Below are positions 1-8,996 of a stretch of DNA of 64,000 nt, one piece after another; positions within the stretch are counted from its first letter, which is position 1, and the number at the start of each line of letters is the position of its first letter. The notes below the pieces were generated by a model. That model was not told the origin of the DNA and searched no databases. It worked only from the letters and a program-made list of their open reading frames with translations. Where the stretch lies: contig CM064732.1 in the NCBI GenBank assembly GCA_032717465.1, positions 29,496,107-29,560,106 on the forward strand. Direction: 5' to 3'. This stretch comes from Coenobita brevimanus. Its lineage: Eukaryota > Arthropoda > Malacostraca > Decapoda > Coenobitidae. The position numbers and the translations under genes were made by a program.

Positions 1-99
1 GCTAGAACCAGACTTGGAAAATGGATTTTAACTCCTAAAAGACGGGCATCGTAATGTTTTGACATATGCTCAGGACGGGCATAATCGGCAGGAGCGATG

Positions 100-370
100 T
101 GGTGGAGGATTTATGGGGGGGGGGGGGGAGGTGTGGAGGGGTGCGGGGGTTGTGGGGTGGTGCAGGGATGGGGACTGGGTGCTTGGGGGAGGTTGGGGTG
201 GGGGTGGGGGTGTAATGGGTGGGGGGTGGTAAGTGGGGGTCAGGAGGGGGGTGGGGTGAAAAGGGTGGGAATGGCAGTGGGGGTTGGAGTTATGGGATTG
301 TTTGGGGGGTGTGGGGGGTTTGGTGGGTATGAGGGGAATGGGAATGGGAATGGGAATGGTGGTGATAGGG
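100..370 (+). repeat. G-rich low-complexity tract
   Basis: This is a long run of GGGG/GGTGG blocks, ending in GGGAAT repeats near 335-358. It resembles the G-rich tract on the other side of LINE-P, which suggests the LINE landed inside a G-rich array. Many G4 runs are close enough for G-quadruplex formation. The open frame across it (97-420) is a composition artefact. Confidence 0.8.
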
Positions 371-982
371 AGAGCTGGAGCTCCTGTTTCACTAGCTATC
401 TAATCATCCCCCTTTGCTGACCTTTTCAGTGTGACAGTAACATGGAGAGTAGACCAGCATACTCTCCCAAACATTTCCTCTAACTATCTATGCACTACAC
501 CACATGCACTTTACATTTCACACAACGTATCCCACTACGTTACAGGGGTTGGCGCCAGCAAGGGCATGCGGCCAGAAAACTTTGCCCCCGCTACCTAGTG
601 GCGGACTTCTGGGGGGAGGCGTGGCGGGGGTTCCGCCGGCATAGATCATGGGTCCAGGGCGAGATGGGGCTCGGGCCTGTGCTAGAGGGTACAGGGCATT
701 GCGGTTCCCAGGCTGCCGCTTCCGCCCAACAGAGAGGGGCCCGAACCTGGGAGTAGCGTCCCAGGAGGCTGCCCTATCAGTGGGTGTATAATGGCGGGAT
801 AGTTGCAGTGCCAAGACGCGCTTGGAGGGTGTCCCTGCAGCTGTCCTGGCAGGGTGCTCCGAGGCCACTACCACAGCCACTGGTAAGCTGGTGGGTTAGG
901 GTCTCAGATCCATTGCCTGGACCTGGGATTGTGCGGTGAGTGGGACCTGTGCTGTGTCTGTCCCCATTTATTAATACTGAAG

Positions 983-2143
983 ATGACAAAACAAAAAAGG
1001 TTTCAAAGCAAGCCTGAGGACAGTAAATCACCCATGGGGATGAGGGTGGGTTCATGGAATGTGGGAAGCTTGAGGGGAAGAGCAGGGGAAGTCGTTGAGG
1101 CATTCAGTAGGAGGTGGGTGGACGTGGCGTGTTTGCAGGAAGTCCGGTACAGGGGTGGATCAGCCAGAAAGATTGTTGGGAAGGACTGTTGCTATAAGTT
1201 GTTTTGGCAGGGGAGGACAGACGGATATGGAGGTGTTGGTGTGATGGTTGCGGAGAAATGGGTGGAATATGTTATGAATGTTTTGAGAGTAAGCGATAGG
1301 ATATTGGTTGTGAAAATTCTGTTGGGAAGAAAGATAGCTGTGATTATATCGGCATATGCTCCACAGGCAGGATTGGATGAATCAGAGAAAGATAGATTTT
1401 GGGATGATTTAATACGTGTAGTGGGTGGTATGCGGGATGATGAGATAGTGATTTTGGGAGGGGACTTAAATGGTCATGTAGGTGAAGCAGCCCAAGATTA
1501 TGAAGGAGTGCATGGGGGATGTGCATATGGTCTAAGGAATGCAGAAGGGGAAAGGATACTCGAGTTTGGGGAGGCAACGGACATGATTGTGTGCAACACA
1601 TATTTTAGGAAAAGAGACAGTAGGTTAATTACGTATGAGTCTGGGGGAAATAGCAGTCAGATAGATTATTTTCTGGTTAGGAGGGCCGATAGGAGGTTAG
1701 TGAGGGATGTTAAAGTTATAGGAAGTGAGGAGTGTGTGCAGCAGCACAAACTATTGATTTGTGATATGGTGCTTAAAGAACAAATGATGAAAAAGAGGAC
1801 TTATGTACCTAGGAGGAAAATATGGAAGCTGAAAAACCAAGTAGTAAGGGATGCCTTCTATAGCGAGTTGAGGAGAGTGGTGGCTGAACAGGGAGCTGTA
1901 GACAGAGGCGTTAATGAACAGTACAGAGCCCTGAAGAACAATTTCTTGAGAGTTACTGATGTAACATGCGGCTGGACAAGAGGACCACCAAGACATAAAG
2001 TAACTTGGTGGTGGGATGAGGGTGTAGAAGCTGCAATTAAGGAGAAAAGAAGGCTTTTCCGGGAATGGAAGAAGGGTGGTAGCAAAGAGGAATATTTGGC
2101 TGCCAAGCGTAGGGCTAGGAGAGGTATACAGGGCAAAGTCTGA
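983..2143 (+). pseudogene. LINE-P endonuclease half of the ORF (frameshifted from RT)
   Basis: This is an exonuclease-endonuclease-phosphatase domain that would nick target DNA to prime reverse transcription. Visible motifs are SWNVGSL (metal-binding Asn), CLQEVRY (catalytic Glu), GGDLNGHVG, SQIDYFL and CVQQHKLLICD, the last in place of the usual SDH. The ATG at 983 was chosen because it precedes the domain closely; ATGs at 929 and 1034 are alternatives. The frame ends at 2143 in the linker where the RT frame takes over (overlap from about 2119), so a 1-base indel near 2110-2140 separates what was probably one polyprotein. Confidence 0.8.
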
Positions 2144-4046
2144 GTCACAGAGACAATTACTTGATAACCTAAATCATGGGGAAAGGAAAAATATATTTAG
2201 GGTGGCAGGTCAGGTGAAGAGGGATAATCGGGATATCATAGGTGAGCAGTGTGTGAAGAATGATGAAGGAAGGGTAGTGGTGAACAGTGAGGATATTAAA
2301 GATGCATGGAGAGAGCATTATAACCGGTTGTTGAATGAGGAGTTTGACTGGGACAGGGAAGGTTTGGAGCCAGCAGATCCAGTGTCTGGCCCTTGGCCTT
2401 TGATTGATACTGCTACTGTGAGTGAGGCAATAGGCAGGATGAGGGTGGGGAAGGCAGCAGGTGTGTCTGGGTTGACTGCCGAAATGTTGAAGGCCTCAGG
2501 CGATATAGGGGTGAGTTTAGTCACTGACCTGATAAATAGGATTATTTATGAGTGTGTTGTCCCAGATGATTGGCTGAAGAGTGTAATTGTAAATGTGTAT
2601 AAAGGGAAGGGTGATGCCCTGGAAAGAGGGAATTATAGAGGTATAAAGCTTTTAGATCAGATAATGAAGGTAATGGAGAGAGTTTTAGAAGGTATGATTA
2701 GAGAAAGAGTGAATATTGATGAGATGCAGTTTGGGTTTATGCCAGGTAGGGGGACCACTGATGCCATATTCATTGTTCGACAGCTTCAGGAAAAATATAT
2801 TGGTAGGAGAAGGGATCTTTATTTTGTTTTTGTTGATTTGGAAAAGGCCTTTGACAGAGTCCCTAGAGAGGTGGTGAAGTGGGCAATGAGAAAGCTTGGC
2901 TTGGAGGAGTGGCTGGTTAGGGTGGTTATGGCCATGTATGTGGGTGCTCACACCCAGGTGAGAGTGAATGGAGATTTGAGTGATGAGTTTTCCGTGAATG
3001 TTGGTGTGCATCAGGGGTCAGTCTTGAGTCCCATGTTGTTTATCATGGTACTTGAAGCCCTTTCACGTGACTTTAGAAACGGACTCCCGTGGGAGTTGTT
3101 GTATGCTGATGATTTGGTGTTGATTGCAGAGAATGAAAGGGAGGCGGAGGAAAGGTTTAGGAAGTGGAGAGATGGTATGGGGCAAAAGGGTTTAAGGGTA
3201 AATGCAGATAAAACAAAAGTGATGATATCTAGGGTTGGTGGCGGTACTGTCAAAGACGAGGGAGAGTGGCCATGTGCAGTTTGCCACAAGGGCGTGGGAA
3301 GTAATTCCATCTTGTGCGGTGTGTGTGATAAATGGGTGCATAAGAGATGTAGTGGTATCAGAGGTAGACTGCGAGATAATGCTGATTTTATGTGTACGGC
3401 GTGCCGGGGTGAGCAGGTGGAGATCGTCAGACGTGAAAGAATTGAACTTGCTGGTGAATCTCTTGAGAGTGTGGAAGAGTTTTGTTATTTAGGAGACATG
3501 TTGTGTGCTGGAGGTGGGGCTGGAGCTAGCTCTGTGGCTAGGGTGAGAAGTGGTTGGAAGAAGTTCAGGGAGCTCTTGCCTCTCCTGACATTGAGGGGGC
3601 TCTCCCTACGTGCTAAGGGGTCTTTGTATGCAGCGTGTGTTAGGAGTGTAATGCTGTATGGCAGTGAGACCTGGGCAGTGAAGGAGGAAGACATTCGCCG
3701 GCTCAGACGTACAGAAATGACAATGATTAGGTGGATGTGCAGTGCGTCCCTGCGTCCAAGGCCTGGGGGGGCTGGGTTTACAATGGAAGAGTTGAGAGGT
3801 AGGATGGGACTGGAGTGTATTGGTGTTGTGATGAGGAGAGGTAGATTGAGGTGGTTTGGACATGTGGAGAGGATGGGGGATGATAGCTGGGTGAGGAAGG
3901 TGAGAAGTGTTAATATTGGGGGTGGGGTTATGAGGGGTAGACCGAGAAAGACATGGGACGAGGTCATTAAGTGTGACCTTAGGGTTAAGGGACTGAACAG
4001 GGAGGCTGCAATGGATCGTGCAGCATGGAGAGCCGCCATTAGGTGA
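2119..4046 (+). pseudogene. LINE-P reverse transcriptase with inserted PHD-type zinc finger
   Basis: The RT core is complete: FVDLEKAFDRVPRE (motif A, about 2830-2870), HQGSVLSPMLF (motif B) and LLYADDLVLI (motif C, YADD intact, about 3098). Between the thumb and the C-terminal region lies a Cys4-His-Cys3 module at 3273-3403 (CAVC, CGVC, WVHKRC, CTAC). It is followed by YGSETWAV and RLRWFGHVERM. The finger is in frame with no gap, so it belongs to the protein. Zinc fingers in LINE RTs may bind nucleic acid or histones; which one here is unknown. Stop at 4044-4046. Confidence 0.85.
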
Positions 4047-4097
4047 CCAAGGCCGACACATGCAAGCATGTTGGAGCCTTTAAAAACGAAAACGAAC

Positions 4098-4500
4098 GGT
4101 GGGGGTGGAGAAGGGTAGAGGATTGGAGGTAGTGGGGTGGGGGGAGGGCAGTAGGGGGTGGGGTATAGGGGGTGGTGGATGGTGGTGGGGGTGGTGGGGG
4201 GATAGTGGGGGGAGTGGGGGATGGTGGGGAAGCAGCTGGGGAGATTGGGGATTATGGGGGGTGCGGGGGATGGGAGTGGGGATGGGGAGGGTACGGGTGG
4301 TGGGAGGGTGGGGTTTAGGGGTGGTAGGGGGCTGTGGATGGTATTGAGGGGACAGTGGGGAGAGTTGGGGGGCAGTGGGGGTTTGGTGATGGGGTGGTAG
4401 GGGTGGTGGGGGGAGGGTGGGGGTCAGGGTGGGAGGATGAGGGTGGGGGTGGGTGGTGGCTGGTGTGTGGGTGTGGTGGTAGGGGTGAGTAAGGGGTAGG
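4098..4500 (+). repeat. G-rich low-complexity tract, second block
   Basis: GGTGG/GGGAGGG-rich sequence follows the LINE-P tail directly and matches the composition at 100-370. Both strands show long frames (for example proline/threonine/histidine-rich on minus) that are purely compositional. Confidence 0.8.
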
Positions 4501-4694
4501 GAAAGTCGTGACTGCATATGCGGACACCCGTCTTTTTGGCCCTAATAGTCATGGACAGCATGTGCAGACACCCATCTTTTAGAGGTTAAAGCCATGAAGT
4601 GTCATGTATTAGAAATGGGAATGAATGAAAGAAGACTGCACTGGACATATAAAATGGGCAATGTGATAATTAGTAAAAGAAAAGATGAGAAAGA

Positions 4695-5497
4695 CTTCAT
4701 CATCATCATCATCTGGACCCCCTTTCCCACCCAAGGGCTGGGTAAGAAGTAGCAATGTCCAGACAGCACTAACTTGCCCAATCCAAATAGGCCACACTTC
4801 CATTCACTCATCATTCAAGCCCCAGGAATCCTGGCTCTACCGGATACGCCAAAAACAATCATCACATTCTGCAGCTTCACACAAACTCATCCAATTGAGT
4901 CAATCCGGATGCTGCCATGCTCACAAGGGGTGTCAAAATCCCTGATCATGCACTTCTCCTCACAACATTCATCCAACCAGCTCGATCTCCTATCAGTTCC
5001 CTAGCCTCACCAACTTCCAAACCTCTCTTCCTCACACACTCATCCACCATATCTCTCCACCTTCTCCTTGGCCTACCCCACCTCCTCCCTCCTTCAAATT
5101 CGCTCAGATATACCTTTTTCACCACTCTATTGTTATCCATTCTTTCCACATGACCATACCATCTCAGTACACTCTCTTCGATTCTGGTGTCCACCAACTT
5201 CCTCACTCCACATCTTTCACGAATCACATTATTTTGTATCCTATCCACCCTCTGTACTCCACGTACATTCTTCAGCAGTCCCATCTCCACTGCTCTCACT
5301 CTTGACCTTTCATTTTCATGCCACACCATAGTCTCACACCCATATGATACAGCTGGCACTAACACTCCCTCATGTAAGCCTCGTGCAGCTGCAACACTCA
5401 AGCCTCTGTTTCTTATCAAGGCCTTCACTGCACCAGCTACTTTTCTTCCTTGTGTCACTCTACTTTCAACTTCTTTTGCACATTTTCCTCTCTTTTC
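4695..5497 (-). mobile_element. RTE-C, 5'-truncated 3' fragment
   Basis: On the minus strand, the frame 5458-4946 gives the RTE C-terminal region: YGCETMVWHENERSRVRA, LRWYGHVERM and GRPRRRWRDMVDE. Its 3' end is a (GAT)n tail (ATC repeats at 4697-4711 on plus), which marks the insertion polarity. It is the same family as the copy at 20484-28210, which has the same tail and near-identical C-terminus. The fragment is truncated about 150 residues from the C-terminus and abuts the LINE-B2 fragment at about 5498. Confidence 0.8.
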
Positions 5498-6124
5498 TTA
5501 GGAGTGATTATTCAGGATGACCTGTCACCAGAAAAGTATATAAACAAAATCATTGGAGGTACGTATAGATTACTGACCAACATGAGAGTGGCTTTTAATT
5601 ATATGGATGTGGAAATGCTGAGGGAGTTGATAGTGACCATGATAAGACCACGACTAGAGTATGCGGCTGTGGTATGTGGTATATTGATACACTAGATAGG
5701 GTTCAACGGATGGCAACGAGGATGATACCGTGCTTAAGGGGACTCACCTACGAGGAGAGGCTGGAAAAACTGAAGTTACCAACACTGCCCGAGAGAGGGA
5801 AAAGAGATGCCTTGATCACAATATTTAGAAATGTAAGAGAACTGGAACGGTTGGATAGAGAGGATCTTTTTGTATTGGATGATGGAAGAACATGAGGTCA
5901 TTACAAGTTGAGGAAAAGTACAGTAGATGTCTTAATGATCTTACAAGGTTCAGTTTCCTGAACAGAAGCACAAGTATTTGGGATGACTCAGACGAAGAAG
6001 TGGTGCAGGCAAAAAAACATTCATGTGTTTAAAAGTAAATTAGATAAATGTAGATACTGAGACAGGACAACACAAGCTTAGCGCAATTCCTGTATACTAC
6101 AAATAGGTAAATACAAATAGGCAA

Positions 6125-6128
<4 letters not shown>
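5498..6128 (+). mobile_element. LINE-B2, 3' fragment of a CR1/Jockey-group LINE
   Basis: It encodes the RT C-terminal region in two frames: GVIIQDDLSPEKYINKI, IRPRLEYAAVV, RVQRMATRMIPCLRGLTYEERL and so on. Stops and a frameshift near 5690 and 5893 show it is dead. The 3' end is CTACAAATAGGTAAATAC-like sequence running into (CA)n at 6129. LINE-B copy 1 begins immediately after that (CA)n tract. The same 3' fragment recurs at 59633-59802. Confidence 0.75.

Positions 6129-6158
<30 letters not shown>
6129..6158. repeat. (CA)n junction between two LINEs
   Basis: A 30-base AC microsatellite continues the 3' tail of LINE-B2. It stops exactly at GGGTCG, the 5' end of LINE-B copy 1. The same GGGTCG junction follows a CA tract at 50412. 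Confidence 0.95.
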
Positions 6159-6160
<2 letters not shown>

Positions 6161-6969
6161 GTCGCCAACAGAGACAGACCTCTTCCAGGATCGTGGGGAA
6201 ATAATCGGCTGAATCACCGACGAAAGGAAGCTGAGCCTAATTGTGACTGTGTTAATGAGTGCGTGAGTGATGGTCCCGTCGGACAGTAATAAAAAAGAAC
6301 ACGGTCTCGGTCATCAAAGAGAAAAAATAAAGTGAAAACTGTCTCCATATGGTTGAATCATGGAGGAAACGGACGGTGCATTGTTTACGATCAGTAAGAA
6401 AGAATTTGAGGGCTTTTGTGAAGAGGATGTGGGAAAAGGAAGTATTAAGTTGAACCAGACAAGAATAGCAGGTGTTGAGAAAACAGCGGAGAGGAATGAC
6501 CAGGAGATAAAAATGGTATGGGCAGTAATTAAAGAGTTACAGGAACGGACCATAGAGCACGAAAATGAGATCAAAAGTTTACGGAGTACACTGGAAAAAA
6601 TCTGTACACATAGTGACGAACAAGAAAGGGAAGTTACTGAATTAAAAGTGAACAATGTATCAGCCTCGAATGAAATAAAACAGCTTAAGAGGGAGAATAA
6701 GAGGTTGGAAGAGGAAAGGGACATGATGAAAAGCAAACTAGATGAGTATGAGTCCAAATCAAGAATACAGGAAGAGCACATTAAAGAAATCAAGGAGCAA
6801 CATAAGGGGTGGAAGAAAATTCAGGAAGAGGGAAATGTAAATTTGAGAGAGATTGTAGACCAACAAAGCAAGGAAAAAGTGGAGAGGGAAGTGGTTAGGG
6901 TGTTGAGTAGAGAATCTTTAGTTAGAGATGTAGCAGATAAGAAAAAATGTATAATAATTTCAGGAGTCA

Positions 6970-7082
6970 AAGACGTGTCAAGTGGGGTTGGTGGAGGATT
7001 AGTGCCCCTCCCTGTAAAACAATTAACTCTAAGCCCTTGGCCACCCCGTTTGGGATACATGGCGTCTGGCAATGAATGAATG
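6970..7082 (+). mobile_element. 5S-SINE, 5'-truncated copy lacking the 5S head
   Basis: It begins CGTGTCAAGTGGGGTTGGTG and ends GGCGTCTGGCAATGAATG with an (AATG)n tail. The flanking LINE-B sequence carries an AAAGA-like short duplication compared with copy 2 (GTTAAAGAAAAACG). The full-length relative, with its 5S-derived head, is at 45942-47258 on the minus strand. The 3' part resembles the 3' end of RTE-A. Confidence 0.8.
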
Positions 7083-7384
7083 AAAAAGAAAAACGTATCA
7101 CAATAAGATCAGACAGAGAAAGAGAAGAACTGAGTAAAGTCAAATAAATAATATCAATAGTCATGGACGAAAACAACGAAGCGCAAGAAGAGATTGAAGA
7201 GGTGTTTAGGTTCGGAAAGTACGAGGAAGGAGGAGCAAGGTCATTGAAGGTAAAGTTTAAGTCCCAAGCAACAGTTAACGAAATTATCAGTAGAACATGG
7301 AAACTATCGGACAAGGAAGGGTTTAAAAATGTTTGGATAAGGAGAGATGCAAATGAGGAAGAAAGAGCTAAAATAAAGGACTTA

Positions 7385-7713
7385 CTAAGGATTTCAGGGG
7401 CAGTGTCCAACTGTTTTCTTTTAAATAACGTCTCAACAAAGCGTCGGACAAGGATTTAACTTTGGCAGTGCATGTTTGAGACCCCGACCTAATTTGTAAA
7501 ATTATGCTTTTGTACCAAATGTGTATGATTAAGGCATTTATAAGAGTAAATGTTGGGTAAACTTAGCTAAAATCGACAGAGGCATGTAGCGAGGCTAGCT
7601 TCGGTCACGATACCAGCCCCGCCCACAATTCGGAACATGACGTCGGTGTGACGTAGTAGTAATCACCAACGCAAGTGGCATTTCTATCTTTCTAACCCCC
7701 CCCACATACTGTA

Positions 7714-7809
<96 letters not shown>

Positions 7810-8454
7810 GAAGTAATATTTCACCCCTACTATACATTCAGTATGGTCCTTATAGGAGAAGAATGTTTGCGAAATCTATCTATGCTCGCCATCGCTGAAG
7901 TTTCGGTTTGGTAACGTCTCGCCTGTCGGCGGCCGCCACATCACCTCGCCCAGCGGTGCCGGCTCAGGCAGTGATTACTACTCTTCAGAAGTGAATAAGT
8001 CATATTGACGTCACAATATGTGTAAGAGGGCGATGCATATACTATGTACTAATAGGGAGTCTGGAGGGATGTACAGTCACTTTAAAAATCAGCCGCAGCT
8101 CAGAAATATGAGTAACCCTGAGGCATTGAATCTGAAGCAGCTTACATAAAGACAGAACTGCCACTTGTGTCGGTGATTACTACTACGTCACACCGACGTC
8201 ACGTTCCGAATTGCGGGCAGGGCTTGTATCGTGACCGAAGCTAGCCTCGCTACATGCCTCTGACGGTTTTAGTCAAGTTTACCCTACATTTACTCTTATA
8301 AATGCCTTAATCATACACATTTGGTACAAAAGCATAATTTTACAAATTAGGTCGGGGTCTCAAACATGCACTGCCAAAGTTAAATCCTTGTCCGACGCTT
8401 TGTTGAGACGTTATTTAAAAGAAAACAGTTGGACACTGCCCCTGAAATCCTTAG
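7385..8454. mobile_element. Foldback MITE with about 308-bp terminal inverted repeats
   Basis: The left arm (7385-~7693) and right arm (~8147-8454) are nearly perfect inverted copies starting CTAAGGATTTCAGGGGCAGT. TA at 7383-7384 and 8455-8456 is the target duplication: LINE-B copy 2 has a single TA in GACTTAGTAAAAG. The centre holds a (TC)n(AC)n tract and GC-rich unique sequence. There is no coding capacity. A TA target suggests mobilisation by a Tc1/mariner-superfamily transposase, but the long arms are unusual and the source is unknown. Confidence 0.85.
7716..7808. repeat. Compound (TC)n(AC)n microsatellite
   Basis: TC dinucleotides run 7716-7754 and AC dinucleotides 7755-7808, in the loop of the foldback MITE. 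Confidence 0.95.
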
Positions 8455-8996
8455 TAGTAAAGGAAGCAAAGGTAAAAAAATGAAAAGAGAACGGAGAAAG
8501 AGAAGACAGTGTTTTATTGGAGAGTCATGGATCAGAAGTTAAGGAAGTGGTACCGGCGGAGAGGAGGAGAAAAGAGGGTATAGAAAACATAAAAAATCAC
8601 TGGAAGGTGGCATATACTAATGTTGATGGTTTAATATCGGCACGGTTAGAAATCAACGATCTTTTGAGGATACATGAACCTGACATTATGTGCTTTGTAG
8701 AGACCAAGTTAAGAGAAGATATTGATGTTCATATGGGAGATGGTAAATACAAACTGTGGAGAAGAGACAGAAAAGAAAAAACAGGAGAAGGAGTGATGAT
8801 AGCAGTGAAGAACAACATAAATGTAGATACCGTGGAAATGGGAGAAGGCAGGGCCGAAGTGATAAATATGAAATTAGAAACTGGAGAGAATAACAAGTGA
8901 GATTTGGCAGTAGTGTATGTTCCCCCTAAGACAAGAGCATGGAGTGATGATGAATACCAGGAAATGCTGTCAGACATGGCATGTTATTTACAGAAA

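Larger units (their letters stand above)
530..4097 (+). mobile_element. LINE-P: RTE-like non-LTR retrotransposon, nearly full length
   Basis: It has a GC-rich 5' leader (about 530-980), an apurinic-like endonuclease, then a reverse transcriptase, in the order EN-RT with no separate ORF1. It ends with a short hairpin (ACATGC..GCATGT, about 4057-4070) and an A-rich AAAACG tail at 4082-4096. The C-terminal WFGHVERM...GRPRKTW block is typical of RTE-group elements. The 5' boundary is approximate. Apart from one frameshift between EN and RT it looks intact and hence fairly young. Confidence 0.8.
28..4589. mobile_element. Putative piggyBac-like element (pB-0) enclosing LINE-P
   Basis: TTAA at 28-31 and TTAA at 4586-4589 flank imperfect inverted ends. 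The left reads CTCCTAAAAGACGGGCATC and the right, read inward, CCTCTAAAAGATGGGTGTC. Each end also repeats a GACGGGYRTC-like block further in. No transposase is seen; the interior is G-rich DNA plus LINE-P. TTAA targets are characteristic of piggyBac. The termini do not begin with CCC as the other piggyBac-like elements here do, so the assignment is tentative. Confidence 0.4.
6360..8583 (+). pseudogene. LINE-B copy 1 ORF1 (coiled-coil RNA-binding type), interrupted
   Basis: The start MEETDGALFTISKKEFEG is followed by a long charged heptad-rich coiled coil (about residues 40-170). The C-terminal basic region has FGKYEEGGARSLKVKFKSQ and VWIRRDANEEERAKIKDL. The family role is to coat LINE RNA. 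A SINE (6970-7082) and a MITE (7385-8454) split the frame, and a TAA at 7145-7147 replaces the AAA/GAA run seen in copy 2. Copy 2 at 50616-51650 shows the uninterrupted 344-residue form. Confidence 0.8.

Noticed and set aside
97..420. Gly/Trp-rich open frame, and the matching Pro/Thr/His frames at 4080-4527
   Set aside because: G-rich low-complexity DNA lacks stops by composition. No domain, no start context, no conservation between the two tracts.
490..1103. Overlapping frames on both strands before the LINE-P endonuclease
   Set aside because: The region is the GC-rich LINE-P leader. None of the frames shows a family motif.
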